Shown: positions 1 to 9,876, counted from the stretch's first letter. The stretch: DNA of 64,000 nucleotides from Clostridia bacterium (GCA_017398425.1 JAFQFZ010000064.1:21260-85259); one strand, 5' to 3'. The notes: generated by a model not told the origin, from the letters alone. Translations and numbers: made by a program.

Positions 1-39
1 AGTGCGGTCGATTGGGGCACCGCTGAAGGAGGTATTCTT

Positions 40-2910
40 ATGAGACGTATATGTTCGATATTTCTGGCGATAGCGCTTCTGTGTACGGCGCTTCCGCTGA
101 ACGCGCTGGCTTTTGATTCGTATGAGATTTACAGCGGTCGGGACGGTTGCCGACTGCTCGAATTTTCGGTTTCGCAATCGCTCAATCCGTGGCTGATGTG
201 GGACGTGGAATTTGACACGTTCTGCGACGGTCGCGTCCTGGAGACGAATGCGGATCATCCGCATCTTCTCGGACGCACCGTCGTGCCGACGTTCACCTAC
301 GAGGGCACGGCGCTCACGTTCAACGGCACGGCACTCGAGTCGGGTGTCACGGAGGTGGTGCTGAAAGCCGAAAACGAGCTGGTCGTCTATGACGGCGATC
401 AGCGCGCGGAATATCAGGTGACCGTCACCGAAGAGACCAACGGAATTCCCGTGGTGCTCATCGACACCGACGGCGCTCCCATCCCCGATAAGGTCGATTA
501 CGTCGACACCGCGATCACCGTTCTCGGTGCAGACGTATACGGCGGTGAGGACATCTACGCGGCGACCGGCGGCATCAAGCTGCGCGGCAACTCGACGATG
601 GGTTACGACAAGAAGCCGTATCGCATCAAATTCGACAGCAAACAAAACGTCTTCGGACTCGGAAAGGCAAAGAGCTGGGTGCTTCTGGCAAACTTCCTCG
701 ACCCCGCTTCCATGCGCAACGATGTGGCGTATGCGTTTGCCACACGGTTGAGCGCACTGACCGCCGAAACGACCGGCTATTCCGTGTACGTACCGCGCAC
801 GCGCCCTGTGGAAGTGTATCTCAACGGTGAATACAAGGGACTGTACGACATGGGCGACCACGTGCAGGTCGACGGCACGCGCATCGACATTGACGACAGC
901 GGCGACGAATTCGACGACAACGACGTCCAGCTGTTCCCCGAGGGTGACGTCGGCTACTATCTGGAGATCGAAGATCCCTCGCGCGTCATCCCGGAGTGGT
1001 ACAAGGAAAACGCCTACTACATCACCATCAAAAACAGCGGCGGTACCGGCACGGGTACGCTGTACACCGGCAACAAAAACCCGGACGGCACTTTGGAGAC
1101 GGCCGGCACGGGCAAGCTGGACACGCTGTACGTGCAGATCAAAACCCCCGAGATCCCCTCGGAGGAACAGATCGCGTACATCACCGACTACCTGCAGACG
1201 GTCAACGACCTCATCCTCGCCGAGGACGAGCGTGTGTTCGACTACATCGACATGGACGGCTTCATCGACTGGTATCTCGTCAACGAACTGTTCAAAAATA
1301 CCGACTCGGCGTTCCTGTCGAGTGTGAAAATGTTCAAAGACAAGAGCGGCAAGCTCTATATGGGCCCCGTGTGGGACTTTGACATCGGCTCGGGTGCGGT
1401 GGCGTATAACACCGTCGACAATCCGACGGGATGGCTCACACGCAGCAACTCGCGTTGCGGCTGGTATCAGGCGCTGTTCCGCATGGACGGCTTTGTCGAA
1501 GCGGTCGAAAAGCGCTGGGCGGATCTTCACGACACCGGTGTGTTTGACGCGATTTTCGAAGACATCGACGGGCTTACCTCCTATCTGTCCGAATCCGCCG
1601 AAGAAGACTACGCTCTGTGGCACGACAACTACGTCAACGCCGTCAACAACACCGGCTGGCTGACCGTTTCCGAGCATCAGCTGACAAGCAACTATTGGCT
1701 CGAGCAGGTGCAGTATTTCCGTGCCTACATGAAAGCGCGCATCTCTTGGATGGATGAGCAGTTCGGCTACGCCGAGGCCGTCAGCAGTCCTTACGTGAAT
1801 ATGCTGTCATCGGCGATCACCTGCACCTCTTCCTCCCGCACCTACACCGTCAACCAAACCTACAACGTCAAGCAATTCCCCTACTTCTTCCTGACCGTCA
1901 CCTCGCAAGGTGCGTTTGACATCGTCTTCAACTTTGACATCGGCTCGGCCTCGCTGTCGGGCGATTACAAGAGCCCCGACGGAAATCATCCCTTTGTGGG
2001 TACCAACGGCGAAGCCATCGCCGCCGGCACCTACCAAAGCGTGCAACTGAATGTGGCGGGATTCGTTCCCTATTCGAGCAACCCCGACGCGACCACCATC
2101 ACCCTCGAGAGCATCACCGTCAAAGCGAACGGTTCGCGCCGCAACGTCAAGGTCAGCGAGCTGTACGCCGCATTCGAAAAACAAACGGATGTCAGCGGTG
2201 ATGCCACCGCCGCGATCCGCGGCGAGGTGTTCATTGCCGGTATCCCCGAATACAACAGCACCGTTACGGCGGACACCATGGCGATCGTGCCCTACGGCGC
2301 GGGCGTGTCCTATCAATGGTACGCCGACGGCGAGGCGATCGACGGTGCCACGTCTGCGAACTTCACGCCCGACGCGTCCTACATCGGCAAAATGCTGACC
2401 GTTACGGTCTCGGGACTGGGCGGTTACAGCGGTTCGGTGACAAGCGAACCCGTCGAGTTCCGCCGTGACACCTACACCTATCGAACCACGCAGATCCCCG
2501 AGCTGCTTTCGAAATCGCACGATACGTTGACGATCGCGGAGCGCGTCGGCTACGAGATCAGCGTGGACGGCATGAATTGGCAAACGTCGGGCACGTTCAC
2601 GGGACTCTCCCCCAACACGTTGTATCGCGTATACTACCGTCACGGCGTGACCGCGCAGCAAACCGCCGGAGCGGCGGGCACACCGCTGCACGTCATCACG
2701 GACGTCGATCCGAATCCGCCTGTCGGTTTGGCGGGCGATGCCGATCTTGACGGCACGCTGAGCACCACCGACGCGAAGCTGATCCTGCGCCACGGACTCG
2801 GCCAGATCACCCTCAGCGGTATGGCACTCCGTTCTGCCGATTTTGACGGCGACGGCTACGCCAACACCACCGACGCTCGCGCCTTGCTCAAGGCGATCGT
2901 CAACAGCTGA
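40..2910 (+). CDS. Secreted CotH-family protein with C-terminal dockerin (first copy)
   Basis: The 956-residue protein starts with a signal peptide (about residues 1-24, ending near ALA) behind a clear ribosome binding site (AAGGAGGT). The CotH domain spans about residues 135-590 and shows the family hallmarks GIKLRGNSTM (from 178) and GPVWDFDIGSG (from about 442); in CotH kinases the WDFD region binds metal. A family-typical LLANFLDP segment follows the first motif. Ig-like or fibronectin-like repeats fill about 730-890. Residues 899-956 form a type I dockerin with two calcium-loop repeats (GDADLDG and ADFDGDG). It is therefore probably exported and docked on a cohesin-bearing scaffold. It is followed by its own terminator and by a paralogue with the same architecture. 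Kinase activity and substrate are not shown by the sequence. Confidence 0.9.
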   Translation: MRRICSIFLAIALLCTALPLNALAFDSYEIYSGRDGCRLLEFSVSQSLNPWLMWDVEFDTFCDGRVLETNADHPHLLGRTVVPTFTYEGTALTFNGTALESGVTEVVLKAENELVVYDGDQRAEYQVTVTEETNGIPVVLIDTDGAPIPDKVDYVDTAITVLGADVYGGEDIYAATGGIKLRGNSTMGYDKKPYRIKFDSKQNVFGLGKAKSWVLLANFLDPASMRNDVAYAFATRLSALTAETTGYSVYVPRTRPVEVYLNGEYKGLYDMGDHVQVDGTRIDIDDSGDEFDDNDVQLFPEGDVGYYLEIEDPSRVIPEWYKENAYYITIKNSGGTGTGTLYTGNKNPDGTLETAGTGKLDTLYVQIKTPEIPSEEQIAYITDYLQTVNDLILAEDERVFDYIDMDGFIDWYLVNELFKNTDSAFLSSVKMFKDKSGKLYMGPVWDFDIGSGAVAYNTVDNPTGWLTRSNSRCGWYQALFRMDGFVEAVEKRWADLHDTGVFDAIFEDIDGLTSYLSESAEEDYALWHDNYVNAVNNTGWLTVSEHQLTSNYWLEQVQYFRAYMKARISWMDEQFGYAEAVSSPYVNMLSSAITCTSSSRTYTVNQTYNVKQFPYFFLTVTSQGAFDIVFNFDIGSASLSGDYKSPDGNHPFVGTNGEAIAAGTYQSVQLNVAGFVPYSSNPDATTITLESITVKANGSRRNVKVSELYAAFEKQTDVSGDATAAIRGEVFIAGIPEYNSTVTADTMAIVPYGAGVSYQWYADGEAIDGATSANFTPDASYIGKMLTVTVSGLGGYSGSVTSEPVEFRRDTYTYRTTQIPELLSKSHDTLTIAERVGYEISVDGMNWQTSGTFTGLSPNTLYRVYYRHGVTAQQTAGAAGTPLHVITDVDPNPPVGLAGDADLDGTLSTTDAKLILRHGLGQITLSGMALRSADFDGDGYANTTDARALLKAIVNS

Positions 2911-2917
2911 ACACACG

Positions 2918-2952
2918 AACGGACGGTTGCGATGCAGCCGTCCGTTTTCTTT
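2918..2952 (+). terminator. Rho-independent terminator
   Basis: A 9-bp perfect stem (AACGGACGG / CCGTCCGTT) followed by TTCTTTT lies just after the first CotH gene, separating its transcript from the next promoter. Confidence 0.85.
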
Positions 2953-2962
2953 TAAAAAAATA

Positions 2963-2991
2963 TTTACAAATATAATTATATATGCTATAAT
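2963..2991 (+). promoter_or_regulatory. SigA-type promoter for second CotH gene
   Basis: TTTACA, a 17-base spacer and TATAAT in a very AT-rich stretch, about 80 bases before the start codon of the second CotH-dockerin gene. The tandem copies therefore have separate transcription units. Confidence 0.75.
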
Positions 2992-3068
2992 ACATCAGAA
3001 TAGGCAAATATATGCAGTTTTGCCGAAGAAAAAACGGATTCCCGGTTCAAATCAAAGGAGGATCTCGC

Positions 3069-6000
3069 ATGAAAAAGTTCTTATCCCTCATGTTGGCGCT
3101 CCTGATGCTGTGCACGGCTGTTCCGACGAGCGTCTTCGCTCTGAACAACTACGTCGTGTTTGACGGCATCGACGGTTGCCGACTGACCGCGTTGTCCATT
3201 CTGGACGCGGACAACCCCTGGCTGCTTTATGACATCCCGATGACGGTGTCGAACAACGGCCGTGTGTATACGACTTCCAAAGATCACCCCAACCTCATCA
3301 GCACCACGGCGAAGCTCCACGTGGAATATGAGGGCGCGAAGGTGACCTTTAACGGCACGGACATCACCGACGGCGCCGCTGTCAAGCTGGAAGCTCAAAA
3401 CGAGCTTGTGGTCTATGACAACGACAAAAACTATGCCGAATACGTGGTGATCATCACCGAAGTGACCAACGGTCTGCCGGTGGTGCTGGTGGACACCGTA
3501 AACTACAGCTCCACCGATCCCTCGAGCCCGTTGTACAACGAAAAGAACCCCTACAACCCCGAAAACCCCATCAACACGAAGCTCGAGTACTGCAACTCGC
3601 ATCTGTCGTTGCTGGGCGGTGACATCTACGACGCGGGCGACATCTACGACCTCTACTGCGGCATCAAGCTCCGCGGCAACTCGACGATGAGCTACGCGAA
3701 GAAGCCCTACCGTCTGAAGTTCAACGAGAAACCCGACGTGCTGGGTATGGGCAAGGCGAAGAGCTGGGTGCTTCTGGCGGACTACCTGGATCCGACGGGT
3801 CTGCGCAACGGCGTAGCCTACAAACTCGCAGACCGCGTGTACACCCACTCCGAAGAGACGACCGGTCATTACAAAGTCTTCTCCCCCCGCATGAAGTACG
3901 TCGAGCTGTACATCGACGGCGATTTCAAGGGCCTGTACGAGATGGGCGACCATATGCAGGCGAACAAGTACCGCGTGAACATCAACGAGCTCGGCGACGA
4001 GGACAACGCCTCCGACTTTGACGGTTCGGAGATCGGCTATTTCATCGAGTTCGAGGTTATGTCCCGCGTGCTCGACGAAGGCGAAGACGATTTCGGCGAT
4101 TGGTCGGCGTTCTCCTACATCGTGGACGTTGACGGTACGCAGGATATCGAACAAAAGCACATCGATCGCTACAGCGGTTCCAAGAAAAACAAACTGAACG
4201 CCGCCGACCTCGGCAAAGAGGCGCTCTTCTTCCAGTACAAGCTCCCCGAGGAGCCGACAGAAGCGCACAGAGAGTACATCACCGACTACATGCAGACCAT
4301 CAATGATCTCACGCTCGACGAGGATGCTTCGAACGACGCGCAGATCTGGGAAATGCTCGATATGGATTCCGTTGTCAACTGGTATCTGATCAACGAGCTG
4401 TTCAAGAACGCCGACTCGCAGATGCAGTCCAGTGTCTACTTCTACAAAGACGGCACGCTGGACGGCGACGGTGAAGTCAAAGAGAATCCCGACACGAAGC
4501 TGCACATGGCTCCCGTTTGGGACTTTGACCTCGGTGCCGGCGGCGTTTCCTACGGTGCGATGAACGATCCCACTGAATGGCGTACCCGCAACGACGAGTA
4601 CTGCGGTTGGTTCCGTGAGTTCTTCGAGATGCCCGAATTCAACGCCGCTGTGGAAGCGCGTTGGGCGGAGCTCCATGAGGAAGGCATCCTGGATGCGATC
4701 ACCACCGACATCGACGCCTTCAAGGATCTCGTCGGCGAAGCCGCTCTCGAGAACTTCGAGATGTGGCACGACACGTACCTCGACGAGATCGACGGCTCTT
4801 GGATGACCGTTCCCGAAGTGTCCAAGCTCGGCGATTGGGACGCTTCGACCGAATATCTGAGAAGCTGGCTCACCGAACGCATCAAGTGGATGGACGGCGG
4901 CTTCGGCTACAACGGTGCGACCAACTCCACCGTGTCCTCCACCACCGTCAAGAAGACGAGCAAGTTGTTCGAGAACGAGGTCGTCAACGGTTCTGCCGGT
5001 GCCACCGTTACGCTGAATATCGACCGCGATATTCCCGTGGACGAGCTCGCCATGGAGCTGGATATAACCTCCACCTGCCGCTTTGACCTCGGCTTTGACA
5101 TGGACGTCACCATGGTCGACGGTAACACGTACAGCCACACGGCGAACCTGTGCGGCGACTGGAGCAACAACAGCGTTATCAAAGATAAGATTTCGAACAA
5201 GAAAGTGGTTGCCGGCACGTACAACGACATGATTTGTACGCTCAACGGTTGCATCTCGTGGAACTTCTACCAATCGAACGCACCCAGCGATTTCAACACC
5301 AATCCCGCCGCATACATCAAGACGGTTCATCTGAACAGCGTGAAGATTACGTTTGCCAGCGACGCCACCACGTCCGATAAAGTCACCTTCTCGACCACAA
5401 TGTTCAATCAGGCAGTGGATGCGGTGTCCAAAGTCACCGCTACGAAGTCGGTCAAAACGATCAGCGGCAAGCCGATCATCGCGGGCGTTCCCGCTGTGGG
5501 CAACACACTGACCGCGCTGAACACGCAGATCAAGCCCTCCGCGCAGAGTGATAACGCGCTGTGGCTGAAGAACGTCTGGTACGTGAACGGCACGCAAGTG
5601 GCGGTCGGCCCGACCTACACCGTGAAGTCCTCCGACCTCGGCAAGGAGATCACCGTCAAGTCGACCGGTATCTTCAAGCTCACCGGAACCAGCTCGACAA
5701 GTGACGCCGTGACGGTGACGCTGAGCACGCAAAACGCGGCAGCGGCCCCCGCGGCTCCCGTGAGCACCGGCGCGACCCGCACCTCCATCACCCTCACGAA
5801 CGTGGCGGGTCAAGAGTATTCGATCAACGGTAAAGATTGGTTCAGCACCACCGCCTCCACCTACAAGTTCACCGACCTGACCGCAGGTCAATGCTATCAG
5901 ATCGTCACCCGCGTGAAGGCCACTTCGACGACACCCGCCGGTGAGATCAGCGATCCGCTGGTGATCATCACCTCGGCGAACGCGCAGGATTATCAGCGCG

Positions 6001-6182
6001 GCGACGTCGATGCAGACGGCACGCTCAAGACCGCCGACGCGGTTCTCTCGCTGATGCACGCGCTCGACTTCATCGAGCTCAAGAGAGACGAGATCGTGAA
6101 CGCCGCCGACTTCAACGCCGACGGTGCAGTCACCACCTCCGATGCGCGCTACATCCTCCGCGCGATCGTCGGTCTGGACTGA
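3069..6182 (+). CDS. Secreted CotH-family protein with C-terminal dockerin (second copy)
   Basis: The ATG at 3069 is chosen because AAAGGAGG sits just upstream and a signal peptide (MKKFLSLMLALLMLCTAV...) starts there; the frame is open further upstream but that part is not signal-like. The product is 1037 residues. The CotH core again contains GIKLRGNSTM (about 198) and APVWDFDLG (about 480). It is longer than the first copy because of acidic and linker insertions, for example around residues 150-180 and 335-400. An Ig-like region follows, then a dockerin from about 978 with loops GDVDADG and ADFNADG. The two genes are clearly tandem paralogues, but each has its own promoter and terminator. 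The role is inferred as extracellular and scaffold-docked. Confidence 0.9.
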   Translation: MKKFLSLMLALLMLCTAVPTSVFALNNYVVFDGIDGCRLTALSILDADNPWLLYDIPMTVSNNGRVYTTSKDHPNLISTTAKLHVEYEGAKVTFNGTDITDGAAVKLEAQNELVVYDNDKNYAEYVVIITEVTNGLPVVLVDTVNYSSTDPSSPLYNEKNPYNPENPINTKLEYCNSHLSLLGGDIYDAGDIYDLYCGIKLRGNSTMSYAKKPYRLKFNEKPDVLGMGKAKSWVLLADYLDPTGLRNGVAYKLADRVYTHSEETTGHYKVFSPRMKYVELYIDGDFKGLYEMGDHMQANKYRVNINELGDEDNASDFDGSEIGYFIEFEVMSRVLDEGEDDFGDWSAFSYIVDVDGTQDIEQKHIDRYSGSKKNKLNAADLGKEALFFQYKLPEEPTEAHREYITDYMQTINDLTLDEDASNDAQIWEMLDMDSVVNWYLINELFKNADSQMQSSVYFYKDGTLDGDGEVKENPDTKLHMAPVWDFDLGAGGVSYGAMNDPTEWRTRNDEYCGWFREFFEMPEFNAAVEARWAELHEEGILDAITTDIDAFKDLVGEAALENFEMWHDTYLDEIDGSWMTVPEVSKLGDWDASTEYLRSWLTERIKWMDGGFGYNGATNSTVSSTTVKKTSKLFENEVVNGSAGATVTLNIDRDIPVDELAMELDITSTCRFDLGFDMDVTMVDGNTYSHTANLCGDWSNNSVIKDKISNKKVVAGTYNDMICTLNGCISWNFYQSNAPSDFNTNPAAYIKTVHLNSVKITFASDATTSDKVTFSTTMFNQAVDAVSKVTATKSVKTISGKPIIAGVPAVGNTLTALNTQIKPSAQSDNALWLKNVWYVNGTQVAVGPTYTVKSSDLGKEITVKSTGIFKLTGTSSTSDAVTVTLSTQNAAAAPAAPVSTGATRTSITLTNVAGQEYSINGKDWFSTTASTYKFTDLTAGQCYQIVTRVKATSTTPAGEISDPLVIITSANAQDYQRGDVDADGTLKTADAVLSLMHALDFIELKRDEIVNAADFNADGAVTTSDARYILRAIVGLD

Positions 6183-6200
6183 TTCCTTATAAGCAAAACA

Positions 6201-6235
6201 AAAGCCGAGGTGCAAAATGCACCTCGGCTTTTCAT
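6201..6235 (+). terminator. Rho-independent terminator
   Basis: A 13-bp stem AAAGCCGAGGTGC / GCACCTCGGCTTT with a 5-base loop and short T-run, directly after the second CotH gene. Confidence 0.85.
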
Positions 6236-6239
6236 TCTG

Positions 6240-6415
6240 TCGGCGAAGCCGACTCTTTTGTTATTCATTCTCGGCGCGGATCTTACAAAAACTCCCTCCG
6301 TCAAAACCTACGGTTTTGCCACCCGCTACGGCGGCGGTCCCCTCTTCACCTACGGTGACATCTCCCCACCCACGTGGGGAGTCACCCTCATCGAGGGAGG
6401 CAAGGCGCTGTGCGC
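6240..6415. repeat. Intergenic repeat element (partial copy)
   Basis: Bases 6288-6323 match 63605-63640 in 35 of 36 positions (core ACTCCCTCCGTCAAAACC). The remainder is palindromic non-coding sequence (for example CTCCCCACCCACGTGGGGAG). It sits between the convergent CotH and flavin-reductase genes. Short open frames across it have no start signals and are not called. Confidence 0.65.
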
Positions 6416-6433
6416 ATCCGCGAGACGAACAAC

Positions 6434-6937
6434 TTACTTCTTCATCACTTCGGTGATCTCCCCGATATACATACGGTGGTAGTCGGCGCCGTTGTAGTTG
6501 CCTTCGATCGCGGGATCGAGGAAGCACGCGGGATCCATATCCTGCTTGTAGAGCGTGTTGCAGAACACCACCATCGACGCTTCTTCAAAGTAGGGCGCCG
6601 CTTTATCAAAGCACGGAGTCAAGCCGGTAGCGGCACACTTGTCGCCGTCGCGACCCGAATGGCGACCGCAGTAGGTGAGCTTGTCGCGATACGCTTCGTC
6701 AAAGAAGCACAGCGCATACGTTTTGCCGTTCTCCAAAAAGTCGTAGGTATAGCGCGAGGGGCGCACATAGATCGTGCTGACCTTTTTGTTCCACAGCACA
6801 CCGAATCCGCCCCAGCTGGCGGTCATCATGTTGTGTTTGTTTTCGTCTCCGACGGCAATGAGCATCCACTCCTTACCGATCGCGGTGAAGACGTCCTCCG
6901 TCATCTCCTCGGGCGTGATCGTAACAAACGTCGCCAT
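6434..6937 (-). CDS. Flavin reductase family protein (FMN-binding split barrel)
   Basis: 167 residues from the ATG at 6937; GAGGTG lies 6 bases upstream, so an upstream in-frame GTG that overlaps this site is rejected as start. The central HNMMTASWGGFGVLWNKK segment and the following ST-YVRPSRYTYDFLE segment match the family of small flavin reductase-like FMN-binding proteins common in anaerobes. Such proteins bind FMN as dimers and pass electrons, but the partner is unknown. It is monocistronic and convergent with the CotH genes. Confidence 0.85.
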   Translation of the reverse strand: MATFVTITPEEMTEDVFTAIGKEWMLIAVGDENKHNMMTASWGGFGVLWNKKVSTIYVRPSRYTYDFLENGKTYALCFFDEAYRDKLTYCGRHSGRDGDKCAATGLTPCFDKAAPYFEEASMVVFCNTLYKQDMDPACFLDPAIEGNYNGADYHRMYIGEITEVMKK

Positions 6938-7044
6938 ATTCGACACCTCTTTTTATAAATGTAGTTATTACAGTATAGCACGACGCAAACGAATTGACAA
7001 CGAAAAAATTATGTCCGCGCACGATACAAAAAGGATACAAGCTC

Positions 7045-7053
7045 TGGTATACT
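7045..7053 (+). promoter_or_regulatory. Extended -10 promoter of the two-component operon
   Basis: TGGTATACT, an extended -10 (TG-N-TATACT), lies 21 bases before the response-regulator start codon. No good -35 is present at the expected distance, which is usual for extended -10 promoters. Confidence 0.5.
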
Positions 7054-7073
7054 AAAAAGCAGAGGTGACGAAC

Positions 7074-7739
7074 ATGAATCGAATTTTAGTGGTTGAGGAC
7101 GAACGATCGATCGCAGACATGGTTAAGCTGTGTCTAATCAAAAACGGGTACCTGTGCGAAACGGCAACCAACGGCCTTGCCGCCGCTCAAAAGATCGAAG
7201 AGCGACGGTACGATCTGATACTACTGGATATTATGCTCCCCGACATGGACGGCTACGAATTGTTGGAATACATCCAACAATTCGCCGTTCCCGTTATCTT
7301 TGTCACTGCCAAAACGTCTGTGCCGGACAGGGTAAAGGGGTTAAAACTCGGAGCCGAGGATTACATTTCAAAGCCGTTCGATTTGGAAGAATTGCTGGCG
7401 CGGGTAGCGACGGTGCTCAGACGATTTGATAAAACGCAAACCGTTCTTGAAGTCGGAAAAATCAAGATCAACACACTGGAGCGCACCGTGTTATGCGACG
7501 GAAAAACGGTCGCGTTGCCCGCCAAAGAATACGACTTGTTGTTATTTTTGGTAAGAAACAAAAACATCGCGCTGTATCGTGAAACCATTTTTGAACAAGT
7601 ATGGCAAGAGCCGTATATGGGAAACACGCGTACCATCGATCTCCACATACAACGGTTGAAGAAAAAGCTGGATTTGGGAGATGCCATTGAAACCATTTAT
7701 AAAGTCGGATATAAATTTAAGGTGGAACCGCAAAAATGA
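7074..7739 (+). CDS. OmpR-family response regulator
   Basis: 221 residues from ATG 7074, placed after AGAGGTG. The receiver domain (1-115) has acidic pocket residues near the N-terminus (VVEDE), phospho-acceptor D52 in LILLDIMLPDMDG, the T in FVTAKT and the K in ISKPFDLEEL. The C-terminal winged helix (about 125-221) ends in TRTIDLHIQRLKKKL and TIYKVGYKF, typical of OmpR/PhoB DNA binding. It overlaps the histidine kinase by 4 bases, so the two are translationally coupled. The signal and the regulon are unknown. Confidence 0.95.
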   Translation: MNRILVVEDERSIADMVKLCLIKNGYLCETATNGLAAAQKIEERRYDLILLDIMLPDMDGYELLEYIQQFAVPVIFVTAKTSVPDRVKGLKLGAEDYISKPFDLEELLARVATVLRRFDKTQTVLEVGKIKINTLERTVLCDGKTVALPAKEYDLLLFLVRNKNIALYRETIFEQVWQEPYMGNTRTIDLHIQRLKKKLDLGDAIETIYKVGYKFKVEPQK

Positions 7740-9115
7740 AGCTGTCATTCAAATTCTTTTGTATAGCCTATCTCGCCGTACTGTTGTCAACGGGTCTGGC
7801 CGGTTCGTATATCGTTTACACCATCAACCATATGCTTTGGGACGCACAGATCGAGCGGGTGAATGCCGCCGTTGCGTATGCCGCGGACAGCTTTATGGCG
7901 TTTGCGGACATTTCCGATCGGGAGATATCCGCCTCACAGCGAGCCGATGCCACGCGGCAGATCAAGCACATGCTGGATGATGTGATAAGCGATCTGGATA
8001 TTCTGCCGTCGGAGGCGGTAAGCGCCAAGCATCTTGCCATGCAGGAAAACGCCTGTGCTGCCACCTACATAAAAAACGATCAACGCCTGCTCATGGAATC
8101 GGTGTGTAAACTGAACACCGGTTCTGCGGAGTATTATCTTTTTCTGTATTCCGATTTCACAAAGATCCAGCAACAGCACGACACGTTATGGAATACATAC
8201 GGGTTGGTGGTGATTTGCGTCTCCATCGGAAGCGGTCTGCTTTTGTTCGCTCTGACCAAACGCGTCACCACCCCGTTGCGCAAGCTTGCAACGGTTGCCG
8301 ACGAGATCGCGCTCGGCAATTACGGCAAAACCGTAAAATTGACCCATGCGGGGCATGAAATAACCGCGTTATCAAGCAGTGTGAATTCCATGTCGCACGC
8401 GATCGCACAAAAGATCCACGAAATCCAAGATGAACTGGAAAAGCGCGATTTGTTTGTTGCCGATTTCACTCACGAAATGAAAACCCCCATGACGGCTATC
8501 ATCGGATATGCGCAACTGCTCCGCTCCTATGACCTCGATAAATCGGAAAAAGATCAGGCATCCGAAGCCATCTGCAACGAGGCGAAGCGATTGGAGAAAC
8601 TGTCGTTGCAGTTGCTGGAATTGTACGTATATCGGAACGAAAGCATACAAACGGAGAATCTGGATCTGTTTGAAGTAGGCGAACAACTCCACTCGACTTT
8701 GCGATTCCTTTCCGAAAAATACCGCGTGGATTACCATATCGATTTTCATCACGCTACGGTATCGGCCAATCGGGAGATGCTCTTAACTCTGCTTTACAAT
8801 TTGGCCGATAACGCGTTTAAAGCTTCTCGACCGCAAACAAGCATACGCATATACAGCCAAACCGACGCAACCTCGGTGACCATACACATTGAAGATCACG
8901 GCATAGGCATTGCCAAAGAACATCTGAAATGGATCACCGAACCGTTTTATCGTGAAGACAAATCCCGCTCAAGAGAATCGGGCGGTGCCGGACTCGGATT
9001 GGCTTTATGCAAAGAAATTGCAATACTACACGCAACCCAACTGCATTTTGAAAGTGAAAAAGAGAAAGGAACCACCGTTTCTTTCTCGCTGAAGAAAGGC
9101 GGTGTTGAAAAATGA
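7736..9115 (+). CDS. Membrane sensor histidine kinase
   Basis: 459 residues. A first membrane helix at about 7-27 and a second at about 155-175 bracket an extracytoplasmic sensor of about 125 residues. HAMP follows (about 176-230, TTPLRKLATVADEIALGNYG). The H-box DFTHEMKTP places the phospho-histidine at H246. ATPase motifs are N-box NLADNAFKAS, G1 IEDHGIGIAKEH and G2 GGAGLGLALCKE. It is coupled by 4-base overlaps to the regulator upstream and the membrane protein downstream, so all three are probably one operon. The stimulus cannot be read from the sequence. Confidence 0.95.
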   Translation: MKLSFKFFCIAYLAVLLSTGLAGSYIVYTINHMLWDAQIERVNAAVAYAADSFMAFADISDREISASQRADATRQIKHMLDDVISDLDILPSEAVSAKHLAMQENACAATYIKNDQRLLMESVCKLNTGSAEYYLFLYSDFTKIQQQHDTLWNTYGLVVICVSIGSGLLLFALTKRVTTPLRKLATVADEIALGNYGKTVKLTHAGHEITALSSSVNSMSHAIAQKIHEIQDELEKRDLFVADFTHEMKTPMTAIIGYAQLLRSYDLDKSEKDQASEAICNEAKRLEKLSLQLLELYVYRNESIQTENLDLFEVGEQLHSTLRFLSEKYRVDYHIDFHHATVSANREMLLTLLYNLADNAFKASRPQTSIRIYSQTDATSVTIHIEDHGIGIAKEHLKWITEPFYREDKSRSRESGGAGLGLALCKEIAILHATQLHFESEKEKGTTVSFSLKKGGVEK

Positions 9116-9846
9116 ACGTACTTAAAAACCTCGTTATGATCGGCTTGATGCTCCTCCTTACCGGTGGTATTCTTCTTGCACCTCCGATCCTCAGCGGTCA
9201 AAAAGAAGAACAGCGACTGCACACAACCGTTCAGCTCACGCACATAGTCGGAAGCCGCTCCAAGCTCTCCGCCAAACAGGTCGCTCGGCTTTACTGCGAT
9301 CGAGAGATTGAAGTCCCTTCCTCCCTGCACATGGCAGACGTGCGGGATCAAGTTGGCTTGCAAAACGTCGCCGACCCCGGCTTACTGCTGTTCGGAGGAG
9401 ATCCCTCGATAGGAGCTCCGCTGCAGAAAGCGATTTCCGAAGCCTGCGTTTCCTATTGTCAGGTCAACAGTTTGATCAAAATCGACAACCGCCCCACTGC
9501 CTTGAACTTTGTGTTCGGAAGCAGCAAAGAGAATCCTTACTTTAATGTAGTATATGAAGAAAAGACAAAAACCTTTCTCCATTTTTTATGTGAGGATTTT
9601 ACGCAGGATTTTGAAAGTAAAGAGGATATGGAATCCTATCTGGAACATATCCGTTCATCGATGCGCAACTACTACGAAGGGCAATTGGGTTTGGATCCAA
9701 GCGCCTATCACAGTCACGCCGAGATCCTGGCTGTCACAGAGGATATGCCCGGTGTATATACCGTCCGTATGCATATCGGTTGCGGACTGTTGCAAGAAGG
9801 CGAATCCGTTTTTTACGTAGAAGAGATCGGTGAAAAAATATACTGA
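9112..9846 (+). CDS. Membrane-anchored protein of the two-component operon, unknown function
   Basis: 244 residues, starting inside the kinase stop codon (ATGA overlap). A single N-terminal hydrophobic segment (about 4-26) suggests a membrane-anchored or exported protein; the rest is soluble and mixed alpha/beta in composition. No family is recognised. The tight coupling to the kinase suggests an accessory sensor or a target of the system, but this is inference. A terminator follows at 9877-9915. Confidence 0.75.
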   Translation: MNVLKNLVMIGLMLLLTGGILLAPPILSGQKEEQRLHTTVQLTHIVGSRSKLSAKQVARLYCDREIEVPSSLHMADVRDQVGLQNVADPGLLLFGGDPSIGAPLQKAISEACVSYCQVNSLIKIDNRPTALNFVFGSSKENPYFNVVYEEKTKTFLHFLCEDFTQDFESKEDMESYLEHIRSSMRNYYEGQLGLDPSAYHSHAEILAVTEDMPGVYTVRMHIGCGLLQEGESVFYVEEIGEKIY

Positions 9847-9876
9847 TCGGATACATCTGCGCACCGATTGCGATAC

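Noticed and set aside
3081-6215. A 1044-codon open frame antisense to the second CotH gene (and similar long ones at 1807-2916, 11911-13317, 20289-21905, 23332-25587, 28669-30894, 53555-56314, 56328-57650 and 58140-60170)
   Set aside because: These mirror real genes on the other strand, have His/Arg/Val-rich compositions with no domains or ribosome sites, and arise because GC-rich codon use removes antisense stops.
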